Positions 7,700 to 15,114 of a stretch of DNA of 41,667 bases are shown piece after piece. Under the pieces are notes generated by a model. That model saw nothing but the letters and a program-made list of their open reading frames with translations. It ran no database searches and had not been told where the DNA came from. Numbering within the stretch: the stretch's first letter is position 1; each line of letters begins with the position of its first letter. Made by a program: the position numbers and the translations under genes. This stretch comes from Bacteroidia bacterium Ga0077558 (GTDB lineage: Bacteria; Bacteroidota; Bacteroidia; Chitinophagales; Chitinophagaceae): contig LNFJ01000083.1 of NCBI GenBank assembly GCA_001464625.1, positions 1 through 41,667 on the forward strand, read 5' to 3'.

Positions 7700-7720
7700 A
7701 ATAAACCGCACTTATTTTTG
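7690..7720 (+). promoter_or_regulatory. Bacteroidota-type promoter for the Cys-leader ORF and TonB receptor
   Basis: TTG at 7690-7692, 20 bases, TATTTTTG at 7713-7720. This is the same -7 box and the same spacing as the peroxiredoxin-cysH promoter. Transcription would begin near 7726, giving a leader of about 160 bases before the receptor start at 7884. Confidence 0.75.
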
Positions 7721-7737
7721 CCCAATAGATATTTATA

Positions 7738-7806
7738 ATGCTCAGTCAGAAATTAAATATACTGCCAGCTTTTTTTGATACTACTCAACGATGTTGTTGC
7801 CTATGA
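7738..7806 (+). CDS. Putative cysteine-rich leader peptide (22 aa)
   Basis: ATG 7738 to TGA 7804-7806, 22 residues, ending TTQRCCCL. The three consecutive Cys codons (TGT TGT TGC, 7792-7800) are the second, third and fourth codons before the stop. It begins about 12 bases after the predicted transcription start and sits about 80 bases before the TonB receptor. The shape, a tiny ORF with a run of the amino acid whose supply the operon relates to, matches attenuation leaders such as trpL and the polycysteine upstream ORFs known in actinobacteria. I know of no described family in Bacteroidota, and no clear rho-independent attenuator hairpin follows: there is a T-rich stretch at 7815-7822 without a good stem. 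Function is inferred. Confidence 0.55.
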   Translation: MLSQKLNILPAFFDTTQRCCCL

Positions 7807-7830
7807 AATGGTGCTTTTTTTTAATTATTT

Positions 7831-7851
7831 AGTCTACTAAAACAATAGACT
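7831..7851 (+). promoter_or_regulatory. Operator copy 5, between leader ORF and TonB receptor
   Basis: AGTCTA-N9-TAGACT, a perfect core extended by three bases each side (TTTAGTCTA 7828-7836, TAGACTAAA 7846-7854). I see no promoter placed to use it, so it may act as a roadblock operator or fold as a 9-bp RNA hairpin 30 bases before the receptor start codon. Confidence 0.65.
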
Positions 7852-7883
7852 AAAAATTGTTTAATCGAAATCAAACCAAGTAC

Positions 7884-10451
7884 ATGAAACATTTTACTCT
7901 TTTAGTCACATTTTTATTGCCGCTGATTGTTTCAGCTCAGTTTACCGGCCGTGTTGTTAATGATAATAATGAACCTGTTCCGTTTGCCAGTGTAAAAGTT
8001 AAAAACACATCAACAGGTACTGTTACTGATTCAGTGGGTCGTTTTTCCTTTATCGTTAATCAGCCTTTTCCCTTTACATTAATAGTTTCTTCTGCAGGCT
8101 TTGGCCAACGGGAGTTTATTGTAAGAAATGCGAATAACAATAATATATTAGTTCAGCTAGAATCGCTTTTTCAAAGAGATACTGTTGTCATTACTTCGAG
8201 AAGGCGCAGAGAAGTGTTGCAGGATGTTCCCATTCCCATTTCAGTTATTAGTGGTGCTCAGGTAGAAGATGCCGGTGCGTTCAATGTGAACCGTGTTAAG
8301 GAATTTGTTCCTTCGCTGCAATTATATACTTCTAATCCCCGTAATACCGGAATTAATATCCGTGGACTTGGTTCTCCATTCGGTCTTACGAATGATGGCC
8401 TTGATCCCGGTGTTGGTTTTTATGTGGATGGTGTTTACTATGCCCGTCCGGCTGCTGCCACATTGGATTTTATAGATATTGAACGTATAGAAGTATTGCG
8501 TGGTCCCCAGGGAACATTGTTTGGTAAGAATACCACTTCCGGTGCTATTAATATCACCACCCGTAAACCAAGTTTTAAACCGGGTGCTAATTTTGAAGTG
8601 AGTTATGGTAACTATGGATATGTTCAGGCCAAAAGTTCTATAACTGGTGCGTTAAGTAAAAAATTTGCTGCAAGGCTTTCTTTCTCCGGTACACAACGTA
8701 ATGGCCTGGTTGAAAATGTTAGAACAACAAAGTCTGTTAATGATATTAATAACATTGGCTTTCGGGGTCAGTTGTTATACAAACCATCAGATAATACGTC
8801 CCTCATTTTATCAGTAGATGATTCCCGCCAAAAACCTGACGGTTATGCGCAGGTGGTTGCAGGTGTGGTCGTAACAAAGCGTCCGGCTTATCGGCAATTT
8901 GGTGCCATCATAGCCGACTTAAATTATCAATTACCCAGTCAAAATGCATTCGATAGAGTTATTGATCATGATACACCATGGAATTCAGGTAATGATTTAG
9001 GAGGGGCATCTTTAAATTTTGATACCAAAATTGGACAAGGTACATTGACTGCAACTACAGCATGGCGTTACTGGAATTGGCGACCATCCAATGACAGGGA
9101 TTTTACCGGGTTACAAGCATTGGCCAAATCGCAAAACCCTGCTAAGCACAACAACTGGTCACAAGAAATTCGCTATGCAGGTGAGTTTTCTTCTAAGTTG
9201 ACGGGGGTGGTTGGTCTTTTCTATATAGACCAGGAAGTAAAAATTGATGGTACGGAAGAATCCGGAAATGCTCAATGGCGTTTTTCTCAAAGCTCTACCA
9301 GTAATCTTTGGCAAACACCAGGACTTTTTGAAGGATATGGAATTTATACAAAAGCTTCTATCAAATCACAAAGTGCAGCGGCATTTGCCAATGTGGATTG
9401 GGAAGTGGCAAAAGGCTTACACATATTGCCAGGTATCCGTTTTAATTATGACAAAAAAGATGTAAGCTACAACCGGGTAGCAAGAGGTGGTTTGGATACT
9501 GCCACTTACAATGGAACAACCGCCCAAAAAACAACTTTGCAGGGTTTTAAAAATGGAGTTTATACCAGTCAGGCTTATGTGGCTGATGCTGATGAAAATA
9601 ATTTGACCTATCAGCTTACTGTGGCATACCGAGTTAATAAACGCATTAATGCATTTGCAACATACTCTACCAGTTTTAAACCTGTGGGTGTTAATGTGGC
9701 TGGTTTACCAACAGTAAATGGTCAGCCTGCTCTTGATCTGGCGGTTATTAAACCTGAAGACCTGACACACTTTGAAGTAGGTATAAAAACAAATCCCACA
9801 GATAACTTTACATTCAATATAGTCTATCATAATTCTGATATTAAGAATTACCAGACCAATGTTCAATCTGCTGAGTTAGGGGTTAATCGGGGCTATATAG
9901 CCAATGCAGAAGAAGTAAGAGTAAAAGGTCTTGAAGTGGATGCGAATTTTAAACTTAATAGTCATTTCTCGTTTTATGGAGCCTTAGCTTATACGGATGG
10001 CAAGTACGTAAAATTTACTAATGCGCCATTGCCACTGGAAGAAACAGGGTTGACAGAAAACGGAGTACAAAAAGCATTTAAAGATATTTCAGGTGGAGAT
10101 TTACCCGGTATATCTAAATGGGCCGGATCTGTGGGGGGAGAGTTTACTACCCCCGCTGCTTTTTTAGGTAAAGCTGGTAAGCTGTTTATCGCTGCAGATG
10201 GTTACTATCGTTCTTCTTTTTCTTCAAGCCCGTCTCCATCCGCTTATTTAAATATTGATGGATATGCATTATTGAATGGAAGATTTGGCTTTAGAGCTGT
10301 TAATGGCCTTTCAGCTTTTATATGGGGACGTAATTTATTGGACAAGGATTATTACGAACAATTATTACCTGCTGGTGGAAATGCCGGGCATTATGCAGGT
10401 GTATTAGGCGATCAAAGAACATACGGAGTAACATTACGCTATTCTTTCTAA
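7884..10451 (+). CDS. TonB-dependent outer-membrane receptor of the sulfur cluster
   Basis: 855 residues from ATG 7884, chosen because it gives a clean signal peptide (KHFTLLVTFLLPLIVSAQ); an in-frame TTG at 7857 would add nine polar residues. Domains in order: signal peptide 1-19, a carboxypeptidase-regulatory-like beta domain (about 20-105), a plug domain with VLRGPQGTLFGKNTTSGAINI (about 200), and a beta barrel ending in a terminal Phe (TLRYSF). It lacks the SusC-type plug signature and has no SusD partner. It should bring a scarce compound across the outer membrane using TonB energy. Two operator copies and the Cys-leader ORF tie it to sulfur supply, suggesting an organosulfur ligand, though a metal chelate is possible. 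Confidence 0.88.
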   Translation: MKHFTLLVTFLLPLIVSAQFTGRVVNDNNEPVPFASVKVKNTSTGTVTDSVGRFSFIVNQPFPFTLIVSSAGFGQREFIVRNANNNNILVQLESLFQRDTVVITSRRRREVLQDVPIPISVISGAQVEDAGAFNVNRVKEFVPSLQLYTSNPRNTGINIRGLGSPFGLTNDGLDPGVGFYVDGVYYARPAAATLDFIDIERIEVLRGPQGTLFGKNTTSGAINITTRKPSFKPGANFEVSYGNYGYVQAKSSITGALSKKFAARLSFSGTQRNGLVENVRTTKSVNDINNIGFRGQLLYKPSDNTSLILSVDDSRQKPDGYAQVVAGVVVTKRPAYRQFGAIIADLNYQLPSQNAFDRVIDHDTPWNSGNDLGGASLNFDTKIGQGTLTATTAWRYWNWRPSNDRDFTGLQALAKSQNPAKHNNWSQEIRYAGEFSSKLTGVVGLFYIDQEVKIDGTEESGNAQWRFSQSSTSNLWQTPGLFEGYGIYTKASIKSQSAAAFANVDWEVAKGLHILPGIRFNYDKKDVSYNRVARGGLDTATYNGTTAQKTTLQGFKNGVYTSQAYVADADENNLTYQLTVAYRVNKRINAFATYSTSFKPVGVNVAGLPTVNGQPALDLAVIKPEDLTHFEVGIKTNPTDNFTFNIVYHNSDIKNYQTNVQSAELGVNRGYIANAEEVRVKGLEVDANFKLNSHFSFYGALAYTDGKYVKFTNAPLPLEETGLTENGVQKAFKDISGGDLPGISKWAGSVGGEFTTPAAFLGKAGKLFIAADGYYRSSFSSSPSPSAYLNIDGYALLNGRFGFRAVNGLSAFIWGRNLLDKDYYEQLLPAGGNAGHYAGVLGDQRTYGVTLRYSF

Positions 10452-10512
10452 ATGTTTTTTTACTAACCCTTAACATAGCTTTTTTCATATAACAAGCAAT
10501 CGTTAGAGTAAC

Positions 10513-10540
10513 GGCGTCCCGGTTCCCCGGGATGCCTATT
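10513..10540 (+). terminator. Rho-independent terminator of the TonB receptor gene
   Basis: A 10-bp GC-rich stem (10513-10522 with 10527-10536, one G-T pair), TTCC loop, then TATTTT. It lies 61 bases after the receptor stop and only 15 bases before the tRNA-Cys. Confidence 0.85.
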
Positions 10541-10550
10541 TTAAAAAATC

Positions 10551-10621
10551 AACCCTGTGACCGAGAGGATAGGTGGAGGGCTGCAAATCCTTATACGTCG
10601 GTTCGAATCCGACCAGGGTGT
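10551..10621 (+). tRNA. tRNA-Cys (GCA)
   Basis: Cloverleaf read by eye: acceptor 10551-10557 with 10614-10620, D-arm ACC/GGT, anticodon stem 10576-10580 with 10588-10592 around CTGCAAA (anticodon GCA, 10583-10585), T-arm GTCGG-TTCGAAT-CCGAC, and discriminator T at 10621 as expected for tRNA-Cys. No CCA is encoded. The first acceptor pair is A-G, a mismatch; the other six pairs are normal. A T-run at 10625-10632 may end the transcript. Only 15 bases separate it from the preceding terminator, so it has no obvious promoter of its own and may depend on read-through or on a promoter upstream of the hairpin. Confidence 0.9.
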
Positions 10622-10651
10622 CAATTTTTTTTGATCTGTAAATAGTAGTGT

Positions 10652-10930
10652 ATGATATTATCCTATCCGGAAATAAACGAAGTGAGGCTTCCGCTCATTA
10701 TACAAGGAGTAGTGATCAATAAGAAGGATAATAAGCCAGTAAGCTTTACCCATGTATATATTGAAAAATCCGAAGAAGAATCGTTAACAACTACCGAAGG
10801 GGAGTTTAAAATACTCTCCTGGCAGAAATTTCCTGTTACATTAATTGTAAAGCATATTCATTTTGAAACCGTCAGACTGGTAATTACTTCGGCATCGCAA
10901 CAAATATTAATTTTTTTAAAAGAAAGATAG
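10652..10930 (+). CDS. Stand-alone carboxypeptidase-regulatory-like domain protein
   Basis: 92 residues. From about residue 18 it follows the beta-sandwich pattern found at the N-terminus of SusC/TonB receptors (GVVINKKDNKPVSFTHVYIEK, then GEFKI and FPVTLIVKHIHFE). It resembles the same domain of the receptor upstream, where the matching stretch reads FPFTLIVSSAGF. No signal peptide is visible, and an in-frame TAG two codons before the ATG rules out a longer start. It ends six bases before the DUF2490 gene, so the two probably form a unit. It could be a small periplasm-interacting partner, a cytosolic orphan, or the remnant of a larger receptor. The domain call is reasonable; function is unknown. 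Confidence 0.6.
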   Translation: MILSYPEINEVRLPLIIQGVVINKKDNKPVSFTHVYIEKSEEESLTTTEGEFKILSWQKFPVTLIVKHIHFETVRLVITSASQQILIFLKER

Positions 10931-10936
10931 TACGGC

Positions 10937-11704
10937 ATGCTCACTTCTTTTTTATCAATAAGAAAATTTATAATAGCTATATCGGTAATTATACTCTTGC
11001 CTTCCATTTCAACTGCACAAGTAAAACAAACAACCAATGTAAACCAGGTTTGGGCAGGATATTTTAACCAGACCCGGTTCAGTAGCAAATGGGGTATATG
11101 GGCTGATGCACATTTGAGAACCAAGGAAGATTTCTTTACCAATTTTTCGCAGGCTATTGTTCGGCTGGGGGTGACATATTATTTCACCGATGAGGCAAAG
11201 CTTACTGCGGGATATGCCTATATCAATCATTTCCCTGCGGAAAATCATAAAAATATTTCGCAACCTGAACATCGGCCCTGGCAACAGCTACAATGGCACA
11301 CAAAATTTCCCAAACTCCGGATGATGCAATGGTTTCGATTGGAACAGCGTTTTCGCCGTAGAATTTTAAATGATGAAGAGCTGGCAGAGGGATATAATTT
11401 CAATTTTAAAATGCGGTATAATTTTTTTGCACAATTCCCATTAAGTAAAAAAAGATTTCAACCGAACACACTCTCTTTTGTGGTAAATGATGAAGTACAT
11501 GTAAATTTTGGAAAGCAGATCGTCAATAATTATTTTGATCAAAACCGGTTTTTCCTTGGGTTCAACTACCATATCAATACTCATGATAATTTGCAGTTTG
11601 GTTATATGAACCTGTTTCAACAATTGGCAGCAGGCAATCGGTACAGGAATAATCATATAGTAAGGCTATTTTACTTTCATAATCTTGATTTAAGAATACA
11701 ATAA
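10937..11704 (+). CDS. DUF2490 outer-membrane beta-barrel protein
   Basis: 255 residues. A signal peptide (IIAISVIILLPSISTAQ) is followed by alternating amphipathic strands: NQVWAGYFNQTRFSSKWGIWADAHLRTK, QAIVRLGVTYYFTDEAKLTAGYAYI, WRxEQRFRRRI-type strands, and a final RLFYFHNLDL. This is the pattern of DUF2490, a Bacteroidota family predicted to form a small outer-membrane barrel of unknown function. The aldo/keto reductase gene follows four bases after the stop, so co-transcription is likely. No active-site residues can be assigned. Confidence 0.82.
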   Translation: MLTSFLSIRKFIIAISVIILLPSISTAQVKQTTNVNQVWAGYFNQTRFSSKWGIWADAHLRTKEDFFTNFSQAIVRLGVTYYFTDEAKLTAGYAYINHFPAENHKNISQPEHRPWQQLQWHTKFPKLRMMQWFRLEQRFRRRILNDEELAEGYNFNFKMRYNFFAQFPLSKKRFQPNTLSFVVNDEVHVNFGKQIVNNYFDQNRFFLGFNYHINTHDNLQFGYMNLFQQLAAGNRYRNNHIVRLFYFHNLDLRIQ

Positions 11705-11708
11705 AACA

Positions 11709-12599
11709 ATGGAGAAGATTTTTTTAAGTGATTCCGGACCTAAAGTTTCCCCCGCTGTGTATGGTTTTTGGCGTTGGGAAGATTTTTCAGTAAATGGTGA
11801 ATCGGCGATGGAGAAAATTGTGAATCTATGTCTTGAGTTAGGTATTAATACGTTCGACCATGCAGATATTTATGGTGGTTATCAATGTGAAGAGTTATTT
11901 GGGAATGTAATGCGTAGAAAGTCATTTAAAAGAGAAGATATTGTTTTGTTTACAAAATGCGGCATTGTATTACCACATGCTTCCCGGCCTGATGTAAGGA
12001 TAAAATACCATGATACATCAGCAGAGCATATCATTAAAAGTGTCGATAACTCACTTAAGAAACTGCGAACAGATTATATTGATATTTTCTTGCTGGATAC
12101 ATTAGATCCATTGTCAAGTATAGAGGCTACAGCCCTTGCATTAGAAAGATTACGTAGCTCGGGAAAAATCAGAAATATTGGCGTCGCCAATTTTTCTGTT
12201 TTTCAACACCAGTTGCTTGCTTCTTGTTTGCGGGTACCTATTGTTACCAATCATATCGAACTGAACCTGCTTAATACAACTGCGTTGGATAACGGACAAC
12301 TGGATTATATAAAGCAACGATATATGCGACCACTTGCAGCATCTCCATTGGCAGATGGCAGAATTGAATTTGGTACAGACAAGCTGGCTATACAAGTTCA
12401 CCAAAAATTGGAAGAGGTAGCAGAAAAATATAATTCCAATGTTGAATCAATTGCAGTGGCATGGTTAATAAAACTTGGCGCATTACCACTGATTGGAACT
12501 TTAAACGAGCAGCGTATAAGAAATATAGCAGCTGCTTTTACCGTAAAACTAGAGCAGCAAGATTGGTATGAGTTATACGCTGCCTCAAGGTCAGTTTAA
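11709..12599 (+). CDS. Aldo/keto reductase with altered active site
   Basis: 296 residues, a complete (alpha/beta)8 barrel similar to the YdhF branch. Of the catalytic tetrad, Asp50 and Tyr55 (FDHADIYGGY) and Lys83 (FTKCG) are present, but the His expected in LLH-x-PDPL is Asp130 (FLLDTLDPL). The NADPH-binding part is recognisable late in the protein (PLIGTLNEQRI). The missing His suggests slow or altered chemistry, or a binding role. It follows the DUF2490 gene by four bases and precedes the sterol-desaturase-family gene by 23, forming a probable four-gene unit from 10652. Substrate unknown. Confidence 0.88.
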   Translation: MEKIFLSDSGPKVSPAVYGFWRWEDFSVNGESAMEKIVNLCLELGINTFDHADIYGGYQCEELFGNVMRRKSFKREDIVLFTKCGIVLPHASRPDVRIKYHDTSAEHIIKSVDNSLKKLRTDYIDIFLLDTLDPLSSIEATALALERLRSSGKIRNIGVANFSVFQHQLLASCLRVPIVTNHIELNLLNTTALDNGQLDYIKQRYMRPLAASPLADGRIEFGTDKLAIQVHQKLEEVAEKYNSNVESIAVAWLIKLGALPLIGTLNEQRIRNIAAAFTVKLEQQDWYELYAASRSV

Positions 12600-12622
12600 A
12601 TTATTCAGAACTAAAAATTGGT

Positions 12623-13840
12623 ATGAATATCAACCTTCTTGGATTAGCAGTTCCCTTTTTTATTGGATTGATGTTACTTGAATATGCAATTGCAAAAAGA
12701 AGGAAACTTCCTTATTTCAATTTGCATAATTCAATAGCTAATATCAGTATTGGTATTGCAGAACGATTATGTGATGTATTGGTAGCAGGCTTATTCTACT
12801 TTATTTATGATGATTTGCAAAAAAACTATGGATTATTTCAAATTAAACCAGGAGTAGTTCTCTGGATTCTTTTATTTCTTTTAACCGACCTGATATGGTA
12901 TTGGTATCACCGGTTAGCTCATGAAATAAATATACTCTGGATGGCGCATGTGGTACATCATCAAAGCGAGGATTTTAATTATACAGCCTCTACCCGTATT
13001 ACTTTGCTGCAGGCTTTTATTCGAACAGGGTTCTGGTCTTTGCTGCCGCTAATTGGTTTTCCAGCCGGAATGATTACCAGTCTATTGCTAATTCACGGAC
13101 TTTATCCATTCTTCATACATACCAGGCTTATTGGAAAACTCGGTGTGCTGGAATACATTCTTGTTACTCCTTCGCACCACCGGGTACACCATGCAAGTGA
13201 TGAAAAATATCTGGATAAGAATTATGGTGATGTTTTAATTATATGGGATAAACTATTCGGGACTTTTAAAAAGGAAGAAGAAGAGCCAACTTACGGGCTA
13301 ACGCAACCTCTAAAAACATATAGTTTTCTATGGCAGCATTTTCATTTTGCTATTGAACTTTGGATAGCTGTTAAACAACAGAGAGGGTGGCGCAATAAAG
13401 TAAGAATGCTATTTGCAAAGCCAGAAAAAATAAATCCTGGTGTAAGAGAAGAAGCCGAGAAAATATTCAAAATTCGTCAGAATCCTGCACCTATTGATAA
13501 GCCATTAAACCGTTATGTAATCTGGCAAATGATAATATTGCTGGTCACCCTCTGTTTGTTTATTTTATTTGAACATTATATGCCGTTGCAATTAAAAGTA
13601 GCTTTCCCAATACTTGTAATACTTACATTGATAAACTGTGGAGCCATTATGGAGCAGAAAAAATGGATATTCATTGTCGAATCTCTTCGGATGTCAGTGC
13701 TGTTGCTGCTTTCTTTCTATTCCATGGCTTTTTGGCAGATTAAGATAATGACCATTTTGGTACTTCTTGGTATTGTAGGTTTATATTATGAACAAATACG
13801 TTCCTTGTACCTGGCGTATGTATACAGACGAAAACGATAG
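12623..13840 (+). CDS. Sterol desaturase/fatty acid hydroxylase family protein, AGMO-like
   Basis: 405 residues with several membrane helices. The di-iron histidine motifs are all present: HRLAH (96-100), HVVHH (109-113) and SHHRVHH (184-190), plus an extra His at 166. The order and the long C-terminal membrane part resemble alkylglycerol monooxygenase (TMEM195) and related bacterial enzymes, which hydroxylate ether lipids or fatty chains using O2. An additional set of three or four helices occupies residues 300-400. It acts in the inner membrane. Substrate is unknown; ether lipid or another alkyl chain is the family-based guess. It ends 83 bases before metZ, which has its own -7 box. Confidence 0.87.
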   Translation: MNINLLGLAVPFFIGLMLLEYAIAKRRKLPYFNLHNSIANISIGIAERLCDVLVAGLFYFIYDDLQKNYGLFQIKPGVVLWILLFLLTDLIWYWYHRLAHEINILWMAHVVHHQSEDFNYTASTRITLLQAFIRTGFWSLLPLIGFPAGMITSLLLIHGLYPFFIHTRLIGKLGVLEYILVTPSHHRVHHASDEKYLDKNYGDVLIIWDKLFGTFKKEEEEPTYGLTQPLKTYSFLWQHFHFAIELWIAVKQQRGWRNKVRMLFAKPEKINPGVREEAEKIFKIRQNPAPIDKPLNRYVIWQMIILLVTLCLFILFEHYMPLQLKVAFPILVILTLINCGAIMEQKKWIFIVESLRMSVLLLLSFYSMAFWQIKIMTILVLLGIVGLYYEQIRSLYLAYVYRRKR

Positions 13841-13894
13841 CGCAAACGTATGTTAGTCATGTTTTTTCTTTACAGTTTCATAGTGCAGGCATTG

Positions 13895-13902
13895 TATCTT
13901 TG
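13895..13902 (+). promoter_or_regulatory. -7 box before the MetZ-like gene
   Basis: TATCTTTG is a full match to TAnnTTTG, 21 bases before the start codon. I see no TTG at the expected -33 position and no AGTCTA operator, so this gene is not obviously in the same regulon as cysDN. Confidence 0.5.
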
Positions 13903-13923
13903 CCATTCATTTAACTTGAGATA

Positions 13924-15096
13924 ATGTCACAACGACCGGAAACGAAAGCGATACGATTACAAACGGAAAAGACAAGTCAAAAAGAACATTCAACACCTTT
14001 ATTTCTTACCAGCAGTTTTACCTATGAATCTGCAGAAGATATGGCGGATGCATTTGCTGATGATACATTGGAAGTAAATATTTATTCAAGATTTTCTAAT
14101 CCAACAGTTGATGAGTTCATAAATAAAATTGCAGCATTAGAGGGAGCCGAAGATGGAGTGGCAACAGGAACAGGCATGGCTGCTATTTTTGGAACTTTCA
14201 TGACGTTCTTAAGTAAAGGCGATCATATCATTTCTGCATCTGCTGTATTTGGTTCTACACATACTATACTCACCAAATATTTACCAAAGTGGGGAATTGA
14301 ATCTTCTTACTTTGATATGAATAAACCTGAAAGTATTGAAGGATTGGTAAAGCCTAATACTAAAATGCTATATGTTGAAACGCCAAGCAATCCGGGTTTA
14401 GATATTATTGATATTGAAGTTGTTTCAAAAATTTGCAAGCAACATAATATCTTATTTGTTGTAGATAATTGTTTTGCAACTCCTGCTGTACAACAACCCA
14501 TTCAATATGGTGCTGATCTGGTTTTACACTCCGCTACAAAATTTATTGATGGACAAGGAAGAGTACTCGGTGGAGTAGTGGTTGGTAAAAAGGAATTAAT
14601 TAAGCAATTGTATTTATTCATTCGCAATACAGGGCCTTCTATGAGTCCTTTCAATGCATGGGTGCTGACGAAAAGTTTGGAAACCTTATATGTTCGAATG
14701 GACAGGCATGCAGATACAGCATTAAAATTAGCCACCTCATTACAATTGCATCCGCAAATAAATAGTGTAAAATATCCTTTCCTTGAAACGCATCCGCAAT
14801 ATGCTATCGCAAAAAAGCAAATGAGCAATGGCGGTGGTATTGTAACTTTTGAATTAAAAGGGGGAGTTGAAAGCGGTCGACATTTTTTGAATGCGTTGCA
14901 AATGTTATCCATGACAAACAATCTTGGAGATAGCAGGAGCATTGCATCTCATCCTGCATCTACCACCCATTCTAAATTAACTGAAGAAGAAAGAAATGCA
15001 GTTGGAATTACACCGGGTTTGATCCGCATTTCCGTTGGATTAGAACATCCTGAAGATATTCTGAATGATATTTTGCAGGCGTTAGATAAGAGTTAG
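13924..15096 (+). CDS. metZ: O-succinylhomoserine sulfhydrylase / cystathionine gamma-synthase family enzyme
   Basis: 390 residues of the PLP-dependent Cys/Met metabolism family. Lys206 in HSATKFIDGQGRVLGG binds PLP; YSRFSNPT (54-61), ETPSNP (152-157) and SLGDSRS-like NNLGDSRSIASHPASTTH near the C-terminus are the substrate and cofactor motifs. SATKFIDGQGRV is characteristic of the MetZ branch, which joins sulfide to an activated homoserine to give homocysteine. That would use the sulfide made by the sulfate-assimilation genes at the start of the block. MetB (cystathionine synthase) activity cannot be excluded. No operator copy is seen upstream. Confidence 0.85.
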   Translation: MSQRPETKAIRLQTEKTSQKEHSTPLFLTSSFTYESAEDMADAFADDTLEVNIYSRFSNPTVDEFINKIAALEGAEDGVATGTGMAAIFGTFMTFLSKGDHIISASAVFGSTHTILTKYLPKWGIESSYFDMNKPESIEGLVKPNTKMLYVETPSNPGLDIIDIEVVSKICKQHNILFVVDNCFATPAVQQPIQYGADLVLHSATKFIDGQGRVLGGVVVGKKELIKQLYLFIRNTGPSMSPFNAWVLTKSLETLYVRMDRHADTALKLATSLQLHPQINSVKYPFLETHPQYAIAKKQMSNGGGIVTFELKGGVESGRHFLNALQMLSMTNNLGDSRSIASHPASTTHSKLTEEERNAVGITPGLIRISVGLEHPEDILNDILQALDKS

Positions 15097-15114
15097 AAAA
15101 CCATAATTGCCTTC

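Noticed and set aside
7857..7883. Extended TonB receptor start at TTG 7857
   Set aside because: It adds nine polar residues in front of a complete signal peptide; ATG 7884 is the better start.
10551..10621. tRNA-Cys as an integration site for a mobile element
   Set aside because: No integrase gene and no repeat of the tRNA 3' end were seen in the window.
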